NCBI RefSeq assembly: GCF_018491765.1
Contig: NZ_JABWCU010000013.1
Location: forward strand, 1-64,000
Direction of reading: 5' to 3'
Length of the DNA stretch: 64,000 nucleotides
Source: Novosphingobium profundi
Lineage (GTDB): Bacteria; Pseudomonadota; Alphaproteobacteria; Sphingomonadales; Sphingomonadaceae
Under the pieces are notes generated by a model that saw only the letters and a program-made list of their open reading frames with translations, was not told the origin of the DNA and did not search any database. Position 1 is the stretch's first letter. Each line of letters begins with the position of its first letter. The position numbers and the translations under genes are program-made. This document shows, in pieces, positions 35,595 to 44,300 of the stretch.

Positions 35595-36554
35595 TCAGAT
35601 TTCGGCGTGGATCTGGCCATAGGCCAGCATCGCGAAGAGGCCGGTGCCTCCGATCACGTTGCCCACGAACGTGGGGATGAGATAGCCGGTGAAGGCGTCG
35701 AGGGCGCTCATCCGGCCATCGATCACCAGCATGAACATCTCGGTCGAACCGGCAATGACGTGGGTGAACCCGCCGGCCGCGATCAGCGAGGTGAAAAGCA
35801 GCACCATCCAGATCTCGAATCCCTTGGAGCTGGGCAGCATCCACACCAGCGCGGCGATGAAGAAGCCGGCCGGAATACCTTTCACCAGCGCGGTCCAGCC
35901 GTGCGAGCGGGCGGCGTGCTCGGCAACCTCGAACATCGCCGCTACGTTGCCGTCGCCCTGCGGGTCGCCGTTGCCTGACATCACGATGACGAAGAAGGCG
36001 GTCAGGAACGTGCCGATGAAATTGGCGCTGAGCACGGTCGCCCAGAGCCGCGCGGAGAGGCCCAGCTTGCCCCAGCTCGGCTCGGACAGCATCGGCAGGA
36101 CGACGCTCAGCGTATTCTCGGTGAATAGCTGGAGACGCGCGAGGATCACGAGAATGAAGCCCACCGCGTAGCCAAGGCTCGAGATCAACCAGCGGTTGGG
36201 GCTGCCCTCGAGCGCCTCGTAGAGCAGAGCCTGCGCGAAGACCGAGGTCGAAATGCCGATCCCGGCCGCGATCCCCGACCACCACAGCGACGAGGTGGGG
36301 CGGCGCAGCTCCTCCTCGCCCTCGCTGCGGATGATCGAGAACACGGTCAGCGCCGAAAGCCGACTATGGGCCGAGACCCGGCGCCGCTCGCGCCGCGTCA
36401 GGGTGGAATTGCCGCTCTCGATCTCGCGCTCGGTGTTCTCACGCTCGGCCTTCTGCTCGGCCCGGCGCTGTTCCTCGGCACGCTCCTCTTCGGTCAGTTC
36501 CTCGATCTCGGCCTCGCTCGGAGGGCCGTCCATCGAACCGGCGATGTCGCTCAC
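35595..36554 (-). CDS. Formate/nitrite transporter (FNT) family channel
   Basis: This 319-residue protein has six membrane helices from about residue 85 on, with FNT features such as AGIGISTSVFAQALLYEAL, NFIGTFLTAFFVIV and HVIAGSTEMFMLVI. The first 75 residues are a very acidic and charged extension with no membrane segment, longer than usual. Some FNT proteins of this type are annotated as YfdC-like, with unclear substrate. The GTG at 36554 has AGGAG 9 bases upstream. It is upstream of DUF924 on the same strand. Confidence 0.88.
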   Translation of the reverse strand: MSDIAGSMDGPPSEAEIEELTEEERAEEQRRAEQKAERENTEREIESGNSTLTRRERRRVSAHSRLSALTVFSIIRSEGEEELRRPTSSLWWSGIAAGIGISTSVFAQALLYEALEGSPNRWLISSLGYAVGFILVILARLQLFTENTLSVVLPMLSEPSWGKLGLSARLWATVLSANFIGTFLTAFFVIVMSGNGDPQGDGNVAAMFEVAEHAARSHGWTALVKGIPAGFFIAALVWMLPSSKGFEIWMVLLFTSLIAAGGFTHVIAGSTEMFMLVIDGRMSALDAFTGYLIPTFVGNVIGGTGLFAMLAYGQIHAEI

Positions 36555-36631
36555 GATCCATGTCTCCTGAAGGAAAGGACACCTTGAAACGCGCCATCTC
36601 GTCCGCGGTTGCCGCAGGAGAGGATCCGCCC

Positions 36632-37150
36632 TCAGTCGTCGAGCGCCTCGCGCACGACCGCGATCCCGCGCTGGCGCTGGTCCTTGAGGTCCTGCTTGAG
36701 ACGGGCCGGGTCGCGCGCGAGCACGAAACCGAAGCTGACCCCGCCCTCCTTGCCGATCGTCGCGTGGTGCAGCTTGTGCGCCTGGACCAGCCGCTTGGCA
36801 TAGCCGCGCCGCGGCACCCAGCGGAAATAGCGCTGGTGGACGAGGCCATCGTGGACGAGAGTATAGACCAGGCCGTAGACGAGGATCCCGAGACCGATCC
36901 AGGTCGCGGGCCACCAGGCGCCCTGCCCCATCACCAGCGGCGAGCCGAGCGCGAACATCGAGATGCTCATTGCGGCGCCGACGAGCGCGAAGAGATCGTT
37001 CTTCTCGAGCAGATTGTCGTGCGGTTCGTGATGGTCGCGGTGCCAGGCCCAGCCGAAGCCATGCATGATGTACTTGTGGCTCGACCAGGCGACGAATTCC
37101 ATCGCCGCAGCCGAAGCGAGCACGATCAGAATGGGGTAGAGAACGTTCAC
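36632..37150 (-). CDS. crtZ: Beta-carotene hydroxylase
   Basis: This 172-residue membrane enzyme adds hydroxyl groups to beta-ionone rings, making zeaxanthin. It has the histidine clusters of the fatty-acid hydroxylase/sterol desaturase family: HKYIMHGF, HRDHHEPH, HDGLVHQRY and HKLHHA. No other carotenoid gene lies in the window. Zeaxanthin-derived nostoxanthin pigments are typical of sphingomonads. It stands alone on its strand upstream of the FNT gene, with about 77 bases between them. Confidence 0.93.
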   Translation of the reverse strand: MNVLYPILIVLASAAAMEFVAWSSHKYIMHGFGWAWHRDHHEPHDNLLEKNDLFALVGAAMSISMFALGSPLVMGQGAWWPATWIGLGILVYGLVYTLVHDGLVHQRYFRWVPRRGYAKRLVQAHKLHHATIGKEGGVSFGFVLARDPARLKQDLKDQRQRGIAVVREALDD

Positions 37151-37351
37151 CCCCCTTACTTAGCGCGCCGGGCTTCGCCTGTCAGCGCCCCTGCGCAGGC
37201 ACCGGACGGAATTTCCGCGACAAGATGTTACAAACCGAGACGCGCCTGCGACGCGCGATTTCACTGGCGTTCATCTGCCCGGGCCTAGTTCCCAGGTTAC
37301 GGCACGGGGCCTCGCCCCAGTCCGAAAAGCACCCATTCACAGGTAGATGAC

Positions 37352-37627
37352 ATGAAGACCCTCGCCCGCATTCTCGCTCCCGCGCTCGCCCTTTCGCTCG
37401 GCCTCGGCGCTGCCCTGCCCGCGATGGCCGCCACTTCGGCCCCGCACCCGACGGCCAGCCACACGACGCCCGCCAAGAAGACCACGCACACGCCTGCCAA
37501 GAAGACGACGTCGCACACGCCGGCCAAGAAGACGACGGCCAAGACGACGACCGCGACGAAGAAGGCTCCGGCAAAGAAGGCCTCCTCGGCCAAGCCCACG
37601 CCCAAGCCGACCGCGCACAAACGCTGA
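37352..37627 (+). CDS. Exported Lys/Thr/Pro-repeat protein
   Basis: This 91-residue protein has a signal peptide ending at PAMAATS and a mature part made almost only of TPAKKTT-type units and relatives (SHTPAKKTT, APAKK, KPTPKP). The composition resembles the C-terminal tails of histone H1-like proteins, but the signal peptide indicates export. The function is unknown; a basic cell-envelope or nucleic-acid-binding protein is possible. It is a single gene, 200 bases from crtZ, which diverges from it. Confidence 0.7.
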   Translation: MKTLARILAPALALSLGLGAALPAMAATSAPHPTASHTTPAKKTTHTPAKKTTSHTPAKKTTAKTTTATKKAPAKKASSAKPTPKPTAHKR

Positions 37628-37754
37628 AGGCAGCCCGGTAGCGGTACAGGACACGGAAAATTCGTACGACCTCCCCCTGCCGGATAAAATCTAACGCGAA
37701 GGCGCGCTCGTTCGGCTTGAATTGCAAAGCTTGCGCGCCTAATCGCGTCACATC

Positions 37755-39194
37755 ATGACCACACAGCCGCGCACTCTCTACCAGAAGATCTGGGACGCCC
37801 ACGTTGTCGACACCCGCGACGACGGTACCTGCCTCATCTACATCGACCGCCACATCGTGCACGAAGTGACGAGTCCGCAGGCCTTCGCGGCGCTACGCGC
37901 GTCGGGTCGCAAGGTGCGTCGCCCCGATCTTCACATCGCGGTCCCCGATCACAACCTGCCCACGACCGCACGCCGCGACGCGAGCGGTAACCGCGTGCCG
38001 ATCGCCGATCCGCAGAGCGCGCAGCAGCTCGACCTGCTCGAGAAGAACGCGCCCGAATTCGGCATCCGCTACATCGGCGATGCCGACATCGAACAAGGCA
38101 TCGTCCACGTGGTGGGACCCGAACAGGGCTTCTCGCTGCCCGGCGCGACGATCGTGTGCGGCGACAGCCACACCGCCTGCAACGGTGGCCTCGGCGCCCT
38201 CGCCTTCGGCATCGGCACCAGCGAGGTCGAGCACGTCATGGCGACGCAGACCCTGCTGCTCAAGCAGTCCAAGACCTTCCAGGTCAACGTCGAGGGCAAG
38301 CTTGGCGCGGGCGTCTCGCCCAAGGACGTGATCCTGCACATCATCGGCCTGGTCGGCACCGCCGGCGGCACCGGCTACGTCATCGAGTACACCGGCAACG
38401 TGTTCCGCGAAATGTCGATCGAGGGCCGCCTGACGGTCTCGAACATGTCGATCGAAGCGGGCGCGCGCGCGGGCCTGATCGCGCCCGACGAGACCACCTT
38501 CGCCTACGTCAAGGGCCGCCCTTATGCGCCCGTCGGCGCCGAATGGGACAAGGCCGTCGCCTGGTGGAAGAGCCTCGCGACCGATCCCGGCGCGACCTAC
38601 GACAAGTCGATCCACATCCGCGCCGAGGACATCGAGCCGACCGTGACCTGGGGCACCAGCCCCGAGGACACCGCGCCCATCGGCGGCGTGGTTCCCGCGC
38701 CCGAAGACTTCGAGGACGCCTCCAAGCGTGACGCGGTCAAGCACAGCCTGGAATACATGGGCCTGACGCCGGGCACCAAGCTCACCGACATCGCGGTCGA
38801 GAACGTCTTCATCGGCTCGTGCACCAACAGCCGTATCGAGGACATCCGTGCCGCCGCGGCGATCCTCAAGGGCCGCAAGAAGGCGGACAACGTCAAGTGG
38901 GCGATCGTCGTGCCCGGCTCGGGCCTCGTCAAGGCGCAGGCCGAAGCCGAGGGTCTCGACAAGATCATCCTCGAGGCGGGCCTCGAATGGCGCGAACCGG
39001 GTTGTTCGGCGTGTCTTGCGATGAACCCCGACAAGGTGCCCGCGGGCGAGCGCTGCGCGTCCACTAGCAACCGTAACTTCACCGGCCGTCAGGGCCCGGG
39101 TGCGCGCACCCACCTGGTCAGCCCGGCGATGGCCGCCGCGGCCGCCGTCACCGGCCACCTCGCGGACGTGCGCGAACTGACCGAGCAAGCCTGA
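37755..39194 (+). CDS. leuC: 3-isopropylmalate dehydratase large subunit
   Basis: This 479-residue subunit isomerises isopropylmalate in leucine synthesis and binds the [4Fe-4S] cluster through C356 (GSCTNSR), C417 and C420 ([11 protein letters not shown]). Other family segments are [21 protein letters not shown] and KIWDAHVV at the N terminus. The small subunit leuD follows, with a tiny membrane-protein gene between them. No leuA or leuB lies in the window. Confidence 0.97.
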   Translation: MTTQPRTLYQKIWDAHVVDTRDDGTCLIYIDRHIVHEVTSPQAFAALRASGRKVRRPDLHIAVPDHNLPTTARRDASGNRVPIADPQSAQQLDLLEKNAPEFGIRYIGDADIEQGIVHVVGPEQGFSLPGATIVCGDSHTACNGGLGALAFGIGTSEVEHVMATQTLLLKQSKTFQVNVEGKLGAGVSPKDVILHIIGLVGTAGGTGYVIEYTGNVFREMSIEGRLTVSNMSIEAGARAGLIAPDETTFAYVKGRPYAPVGAEWDKAVAWWKSLATDPGATYDKSIHIRAEDIEPTVTWGTSPEDTAPIGGVVPAPEDFEDASKRDAVKHSLEYMGLTPGTKLTDIAVENVFIGSCTNSRIEDIRAAAAILKGRKKADNVKWAIVVPGSGLVKAQAEAEGLDKIILEAGLEWREPGCSACLAMNPDKVPAGERCASTSNRNFTGRQGPGARTHLVSPAMAAAAAVTGHLADVRELTEQA

Positions 39195-39208
39195 AGGGAG
39201 CTTCGAAC

Positions 39209-39376
39209 ATGGCAGACGACACCGAAAACACGCTCGCCGGACGCGCCGCCATCGCGGCAGGCGCCGCCATCGGCTCGGCCGCGATCGCGGCCGCCCTGCT
39301 CTTCGTGAAGCGTCGCAAGTCGCGCGCCGAGAAGCTGGCACCGCCGCATCCCGACAAGGCCCACGAGACCGACTGA
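39209..39376 (+). CDS. Tiny single-span membrane protein between leuC and leuD
   Basis: This 55-residue protein runs MADDTENTLAG, then an Ala/Ile-rich membrane helix (AAIGSAAIAAALLFV), a basic KRRKSRAEK stretch and a polar tail. GGGAG lies upstream of the ATG at 39209. It starts 14 bases after leuC and ends 15 bases before leuD, so all three share a transcript. Positive-inside reasoning suggests its C terminus faces the cytoplasm. I know no family for it. Confidence 0.75.
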   Translation: MADDTENTLAGRAAIAAGAAIGSAAIAAALLFVKRRKSRAEKLAPPHPDKAHETD

Positions 39377-39391
39377 GAAGAAGACCAGAAG

Positions 39392-39994
39392 ATGACCCCG
39401 ATTTCGCAGGTTTCCGGCCGCGCCTACCCGTTCGGCCGCAAGAACGTCGACACCGACGTGATCATTCCCGCCCAGTGGCTCAAGACCGTCACGCGCGAGG
39501 GGCTCGGCCAGGGCTGCCTCGAATCGGTCAAGGCTGAACCGGGCAACGTCTTCACCGATCCCGAATACGCCGGATCGCCGCTGCTCATCGCGGGCGACAA
39601 CTTCGGCTGCGGCTCGAGCCGCGAGCACGCCGCCTGGGCCCTGCTCGACATGGGCGTGACCTGCGTGATCGCGCCGAGCTTCTCGGACATCTTCTCGGGC
39701 AACGCCTTCAAGAACGGCATCCTTACCGTGGTCCTGCCCCAGGAGGCGATCGACCGGCTGATGGAGGTCGCCAAGACCGATCCGATCAGCGTGGACCTTG
39801 AGAACCAGTCGGTCACGACCCCGTTCCAGGACCGCTTCCTGTTCGAGATCGACCCGTTCCGCAAGCACTGCCTGCTGGGCGGTCTCGACGAGGTGGGCCT
39901 GACGCTGGCGCAGGACCGCGAAATCAGCGCTTACGAAGGCAAGGCGCGCGAAGCGCTCCCGTTCCTCGCCAGCCCGGTGCTGCACGCGGCCTGA
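39392..39994 (+). CDS. leuD: 3-isopropylmalate dehydratase small subunit
   Basis: This 200-residue subunit pairs with LeuC. Conserved parts are [36 protein letters not shown] and [18 protein letters not shown]. It supplies the swivelling substrate-specificity domain. GAAGA lies upstream of the ATG. It is the last gene of the leu operon seen here. Confidence 0.96.
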   Translation: MTPISQVSGRAYPFGRKNVDTDVIIPAQWLKTVTREGLGQGCLESVKAEPGNVFTDPEYAGSPLLIAGDNFGCGSSREHAAWALLDMGVTCVIAPSFSDIFSGNAFKNGILTVVLPQEAIDRLMEVAKTDPISVDLENQSVTTPFQDRFLFEIDPFRKHCLLGGLDEVGLTLAQDREISAYEGKAREALPFLASPVLHAA

Positions 39995-40140
39995 ATACCG
40001 CCCCTTTTCGCCTCGCCCGAATCGCGGGCATCGTGAATCGGGATTGAACCGGAGGCCCACCGGCCCTATCGGCATAAGGACACGACGTCCGCTGCCGTCC
40101 AGGACTGGTGGCCGACCTGTATTTTTCCGGGACCCTCGCG

Positions 40141-40482
40141 ATGAAGAGCTTCAGCAACCGTGTACCCACCTCCCCCGCCGCCGAGGGCGAGAGGTCGCAG
40201 CTTGAACAGGAAGCGGAAATCCAGTTCCGCATCCAGGCCCGCCGCAACCGCCTCGTGGGCGAATGGGCGGCCGCCCGCATGGGGCTTTCCGATGCGGAGA
40301 CCGAAGCCTATGCCAAGTCGGTCGTCCAGGCCGATTTCGAGGAAGCGGGCGACGAGGACGTGATCCGCAAGCTTCTCGGCGACATCACCGCCGCGGGCGT
40401 CGATACCACGGAAGGCGAAGTGCGTGCCGCGCTCGACGCCAAGCAGGTCGAGGCGCGTCGCGCCTTCCTCGGCGCGGCCTGA
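40141..40482 (+). CDS. DUF1476 protein, ATPase inhibitor zeta-type
   Basis: This 113-residue helical protein matches the alphaproteobacterial DUF1476 family, whose Paracoccus member is the zeta inhibitor of the F1F0 ATP synthase. It has QFRIQARRNRLVGEWAAARM, AYAKSVVQADFEEAGDEDVI and GEVRAALDAKQVEARRAF. The N terminus differs from the usual family start, so inhibitory activity is uncertain. A GTG at 40108 would add 11 residues. It lies ahead of bolA and grxD, which follow on the same strand. Confidence 0.88.
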   Translation: MKSFSNRVPTSPAAEGERSQLEQEAEIQFRIQARRNRLVGEWAAARMGLSDAETEAYAKSVVQADFEEAGDEDVIRKLLGDITAAGVDTTEGEVRAALDAKQVEARRAFLGAA

Positions 40483-40549
40483 ACGGCCCCGCTCCAACCA
40501 CCCTACCGGGCCAGCCCCCGCTTTCACGGCCCCGCAAAGGAGAACCACC

Positions 40550-40783
40550 ATGGCGATGCCCGCCAGCGAGATCGAGCGCCTGATCAAGGACGCCCTGCCC
40601 GGCTGCGAAGTCACCATCACCGATCTGGCCGGCGACGGCGATCACTACGCCGCGCACGTCGTGGCCCCCCAATTCGCGGGAAAGATGCGCGTCGCCCAGC
40701 ACAAGATGGTCTACGAAGCGCTCGGCGGACGCATGGGCGGGGAACTCCACGCCTTGCAACTCACCACCGCCGTTCCCAACTGA
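40550..40783 (+). CDS. BolA family protein
   Basis: This 77-residue protein has the BolA fold with IERLIKDALPGCEVTITDLAGDGDHYAAHVV split across residues 8-38 and QHKMVYEALGGRMGGELHAL at 50-69. The short form and its neighbour grxD point to the BolA-Grx pair that binds a [2Fe-2S] cluster. AAGGAG lies upstream of the ATG at 40550. Grx is 30 bases downstream. Confidence 0.92.
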   Translation: MAMPASEIERLIKDALPGCEVTITDLAGDGDHYAAHVVAPQFAGKMRVAQHKMVYEALGGRMGGELHALQLTTAVPN

Positions 40784-40813
40784 CGCTGATACGCTTTTGA
40801 GGATTTGAATCTG

Positions 40814-41143
40814 ATGTCCGACGTTAACGCCCGTATCGGCGACCTCGTGAAGGCCAACGACGTTGTCCTGTTCATGAAGGGTACGCCGCTTTTCCCGCAG
40901 TGCGGGTTCTCCAGCCGCGCCGTGGCCATTCTCGATCACCTCGGCGTTCCCTTCGAAACGGTCGACGTCCTGCAGGACCAGGAAATCCGCCAGGGCATCA
41001 AGGCCTACTCGGACTGGCCGACGATCCCCCAGCTCTACGTGAAGGGCGAATTCGTCGGCGGCAGCGACATCATGATGGAGATGTACGAGGCCGGCGAACT
41101 CCAGCAGCTCGTCACCGAAGCCGGAATTGCCCCCCAGGCCTGA
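40814..41143 (+). CDS. grxD: Monothiol glutaredoxin, Grx4 type
   Basis: This 109-residue protein has the monothiol site CGFS at 30-33, with FMKGTPLFPQ before it and SDWPTIPQLYVKGEFVGGSD after it. It carries [2Fe-2S] clusters, probably in a complex with the BolA protein encoded just upstream. Function in iron-sulfur trafficking follows from the family. A strong hairpin closes the transcript. Confidence 0.95.
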   Translation: MSDVNARIGDLVKANDVVLFMKGTPLFPQCGFSSRAVAILDHLGVPFETVDVLQDQEIRQGIKAYSDWPTIPQLYVKGEFVGGSDIMMEMYEAGELQQLVTEAGIAPQA

Positions 41144-41166
41144 TTCGCGCATTCGCAAGGATAGCC

Positions 41167-41205
41167 AGAAGAGCCCGAGGGACCTTGCGTCCCTCGGGCT
41201 CTTCT
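41167..41205 (+). terminator. Strong hairpin terminator after grxD
   Basis: A 17-bp perfect stem (41167-41183 / 41189-41205) with a 5-nt loop, 23 bases after grxD. A long U run is missing, but the stem ends in CTCTTCT. Confidence 0.7.
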
Positions 41206-41289
41206 GCGTCAGGACAAGCGCACGCAACCCGCAGTGCCGGTCGAGACAATCATCATGATGGGGGATTTGGGCGCCACGCCAAGCTCGGG

Positions 41290-41323
41290 GAGGCAGGGCC
41301 CGGAGACTGCTGGGCCCTGCCTC
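41290..41323. other. Second intergenic hairpin
   Basis: A 12-bp perfect stem (GAGGCAGGGCCC / GGGCCCTGCCTC) with a 10-nt loop, without a T run on either side. It could be a regulatory RNA structure or a small repeat element. Confidence 0.4.
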
Positions 41324-41576
41324 GTACGAGACTACTTGGGTACGCAAATATTAAAGCACAAATCGTGCCAAATTCTGTAAATCCCGCAATTTCGAGCTTC
41401 GCCGTTCGCGGGTGTCCGCTTTTCCGACAGCCGGTGTAAAAATCCCCGACAATGCCATCGTTTGCCGCAATCGCTGCATTTCTGCGCCTCGTGCGCCGCT
41501 GCGGGCCTTCGGATTGACCGGCCGGACGGACCATTCGCGCTTGCCCGGAATGCGCATTCGCGCGACAGCGCTCGTC

Positions 41577-42377
41577 ATGGACCTGAAGCTTCCCCCCAGC
41601 GACCAGCCGATGCCGCCCTCCGCCGGCAATTTCGTGCCGGCCGCGACGCTCGTGATCTTCCGCCAGAACCCGCAGGTCGGCCAGCCACCGCAACTGCTGA
41701 TGGTCGAGCGCTCGCCCAGGATGCGCTTCGCCGCGGGCGCATCGGTCTTTCCCGGCGGCCGGGTCGACCCGGCCGACCGCGAACTCGCCCGGGCGCTCGA
41801 GCCCGAGGCCCCTCTCGAAATGGCCAGCGCCCGCATCGCCGCGATTCGCGAAACGCTGGAAGAGACCGGCCTGCTCGTCGGCTGCCTGGACCCGGTCACC
41901 CCCGAAGCGGCGCGCGAGGGGCGAGCCCTGCTCGCCCGCGAAGGCGCACTCGCTCCGGTGCTCGCGCGGATGGGCTGGACGCTTGCGCCCGATCGCCTCG
42001 CCTTCTTCGCGCACTGGTGCCCCAATCTCGAACGCGCGTTCGACACCCGCTTCTTCCTCGCCGACCTGGGAAGCGGGGAAGTCGAGATCGCAGTCGACGA
42101 AACCGAGAATTCGCGGCTGTTCTGGGCCAGCGCCGCGCAGACACTGGAAATGGCCGAAAACGGCGCGACACGCCTCATCTTCCCGACGCTGCGCAACCTC
42201 GAGCGGCTGGCCCGCTTCGGCTCCTACGCAGAGGCGCTGGCCGATGTCGAACGGCATCCCCCACGCCGCATCCAGCCGCGCTCCGAAACACGCTGCGACG
42301 GCCAATGGCTGGCGATCCCGGACGACCTTGGCTATCCGGTCTGCGCGCAGCGCCTCGAAAGCGTGCGACGCGGTTAG
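41577..42377 (+). CDS. Nudix hydrolase
   Basis: This protein of about 266 residues has a Nudix fold with a diverged, extended Nudix box: FPGGRVDPADRE, an inserted segment, then AIRETLEETGLLVG, which holds the metal-binding glutamates. A C-terminal part (LAFFAHWCPNLERAF, TRFFLADL) is like large alphaproteobacterial Nudix proteins annotated as NUDT19/CoA-type. The substrate is unknown. Start codons at 41550 and 41412 are in frame; none has a clear ribosome site, so the start is uncertain. Confidence 0.82.
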   Translation: MDLKLPPSDQPMPPSAGNFVPAATLVIFRQNPQVGQPPQLLMVERSPRMRFAAGASVFPGGRVDPADRELARALEPEAPLEMASARIAAIRETLEETGLLVGCLDPVTPEAAREGRALLAREGALAPVLARMGWTLAPDRLAFFAHWCPNLERAFDTRFFLADLGSGEVEIAVDETENSRLFWASAAQTLEMAENGATRLIFPTLRNLERLARFGSYAEALADVERHPPRRIQPRSETRCDGQWLAIPDDLGYPVCAQRLESVRRG

Positions 42378-42472
42378 AAGTCAGGTGGAATCACCTGACG
42401 TTTCAAAAGATGCGTAAAAACAGAAGTCCAGAGCGGTCGATCTGATGCAATCTGGTCGAAACCGGCTCTAAG

Positions 42473-42793
42473 TCAGCCGCGCAACTGCCCCTGGGCCGCG
42501 TGCTGGATGGCAAGGTGGTCGACCACCGGACCGTACATCGGCCGGTCGAATTCGATCCCCGCGAAATCGCCGCAAATCCAACGCACACTGCCGCCGAAAG
42601 CCTCGAGACCGCTTGGCCGCAGGATCAGGCGCGCCCCGACCCGGACGAACAGTCCGCCCATCCGCAAGCGGCAGCCTTCCGCCGATATGTCGAAGATTTC
42701 CCCGCTGTCGCGAAGCCCGCTCTGCGTCCGGCACTGGACGGCCATGCTGACGGGCTTGCGGGCCGAACGGCGAGGAATGATCGGGCGGTTCAT
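42473..42793 (-). CDS. Single-domain PilZ protein
   Basis: This 106-residue protein is a PilZ domain: RRSARKPVSMAV carries the arginine motif and DISAEGCRLRM the (D/N)xSxxG motif, the two cyclic-di-GMP contact sites. It could be an effector for the GGDEF/EAL proteins of this genome. The ATG at 42793 has GGAG very close (3 bases); a start at 42841 would add 16 residues. It is a single gene convergent with the Nudix gene. Confidence 0.85.
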   Translation of the reverse strand: MNRPIIPRRSARKPVSMAVQCRTQSGLRDSGEIFDISAEGCRLRMGGLFVRVGARLILRPSGLEAFGGSVRWICGDFAGIEFDRPMYGPVVDHLAIQHAAQGQLRG

Positions 42794-42892
42794 GGACTCC
42801 TGCCTAGCGCGCAATCCTTGAACTTCGATTAACCTCGCCAAGCCGCGGCGACGGGGCCGTACAGCCCCGCCACCGTCACCTCGTCCGATGGC

Positions 42893-44206
42893 TCAGGCCG
42901 GGCGTCTTGCGTAGAGGCCGAAGCCGGCGATGACCGCGTAGCACAGCGCCGGAATGGCGAAGGCGATCGAGAGATTGCCCCCCGTCGCGTCGGCCAGCGC
43001 GCCGGTCAGCACCGGCACGATCGCGCCGCCGCAGATGGCTACGTTGATGATACCCGAACCGTCGGCCGCACGGGCGCCCAGCTTTTCGCAGGCAAGGCTG
43101 AAGATGGTGGGGAACATGATCGAATTCATGAGCCCGACGGCGATCAGGCTGTAGCCTGCGACTGCGCCGGTACCGGTGGTCGAAACCGCGATCAGCACGA
43201 TCGCCACGCAGGCGTTGAAGGCCAGCACCTTGCCCGGATTGACGAGGCGCAGCACCGCTGAACCGATGAAGCGACCGACCATCGCGCCGCCCCAGTAGAG
43301 CCCGAGGAGCTTGCCCGCACTGGCTTCCGGCAGCGCCAGCACGTGCGACTGCATGAGGTAATTCACCAGGAGCGAGCCGATCGTCACTTCCGCGCCGACA
43401 TAGAGGAAAATGCAAAGCGTGCCGTAACCAAAGCGCAGCCGCGAGAGCAGGTCGAGGCCGAGGCGTTCGAGCAGCCCATGGTCCCCACGGGTCTCGTGCT
43501 TCTCAGCGGGAAGGCGATTGCGGAACAGCCAGACCGCAGCCGCAACGAGCGCGAGCGCAACCGCGACACCGAGGTAGCCGTGGACGATCGCCTGCGTCTC
43601 CTGCCGACGGTAGCCGTCGAGCGCGGCGCCGGTCAGTTCGTCGGCCGAGACGTGCGCGAGGCTGCCCAGGATCAGGATCGAGCCGCCGATGGGAAAGAGT
43701 GTGGTGCCCAGCGAATTGAAGGCCTGCGCGAACGTCAGGCGCGAACTCGTCGTCGTGCGGGGGCCAAGCAGGCTGATCAGCGGGTTCGAGACCACCTGCA
43801 CGATCACCACGCCCGCCGCGAGCACGAAGTAGGCGGCGAGGAACAGCGGATAGTAGGCGGTTTGCGAGGCCGGAATGAAGGCGAGGCAGCCCGCGATCAT
43901 GACCAGCAGGCCGAAGGCCGCCCCCCGCATGTAGCCCAGCTTACGCACCAACATCGCGCCGGGAATGCCGATCACCGCATAGGCGGTGAAGAAGCAGAAC
44001 TGCACCAGCATCGCCTCGGTGAAGCTGAGCGTGAACAGCTCCTTGAGCTTGGGGATGATGACGTCGTTGAGGCTGGTGATGCCCCCGAAGATGAAGAACA
44101 GCGCGAACACGAAGTAGCGCAGTTCGGGCGCATCGACGTAGCCGCCGGGGACTTCTTCCTCGGCAGAGCCAGGCTCGGCGCTGCTGGTATTCATGATCGC
44201 GGCCAC
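42893..44206 (-). CDS. FucP/GluP-type sugar MFS transporter
   Basis: This 437-residue protein has 12 predicted membrane helices and the FucP/GluP family signature: FFIFGGITSLNDVIIPKLK in the first helix, VQVVSNPLISLLGP, and GLMNSIMFPTIFSLA. It should import a hexose or related sugar with protons. The GTG at 44206 has AGAGGA 6 bases upstream; an ATG lies 12 bases in. It follows glpK on the same strand about 94 bases away, so it may be part of the glycerol locus, though the substrate is unlikely to be glycerol. Confidence 0.88.
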   Translation of the reverse strand: MAAIMNTSSAEPGSAEEEVPGGYVDAPELRYFVFALFFIFGGITSLNDVIIPKLKELFTLSFTEAMLVQFCFFTAYAVIGIPGAMLVRKLGYMRGAAFGLLVMIAGCLAFIPASQTAYYPLFLAAYFVLAAGVVIVQVVSNPLISLLGPRTTTSSRLTFAQAFNSLGTTLFPIGGSILILGSLAHVSADELTGAALDGYRRQETQAIVHGYLGVAVALALVAAAVWLFRNRLPAEKHETRGDHGLLERLGLDLLSRLRFGYGTLCIFLYVGAEVTIGSLLVNYLMQSHVLALPEASAGKLLGLYWGGAMVGRFIGSAVLRLVNPGKVLAFNACVAIVLIAVSTTGTGAVAGYSLIAVGLMNSIMFPTIFSLACEKLGARAADGSGIINVAICGGAIVPVLTGALADATGGNLSIAFAIPALCYAVIAGFGLYARRPA

Positions 44207-44300
44207 GTTGATCCTCTCATCCGAATGTTGCCCTTGAATGTGGCAACGATCTGATTTGTTTCGGACAGAAGAGCAAGGAACAACGCGAATTTTTCGACCG

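Larger units (their letters stand above)
41144..41576. other. Non-coding gap between grxD and the Nudix gene
   Basis: This gap of 433 bases holds two strong hairpins, 41167-41205 and 41290-41323, listed separately, and an AT-richer stretch (41340-41450) that probably carries the promoter of the Nudix gene. No gene is supported, although the Nudix frame is open back to about 41412. Confidence 0.5.
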
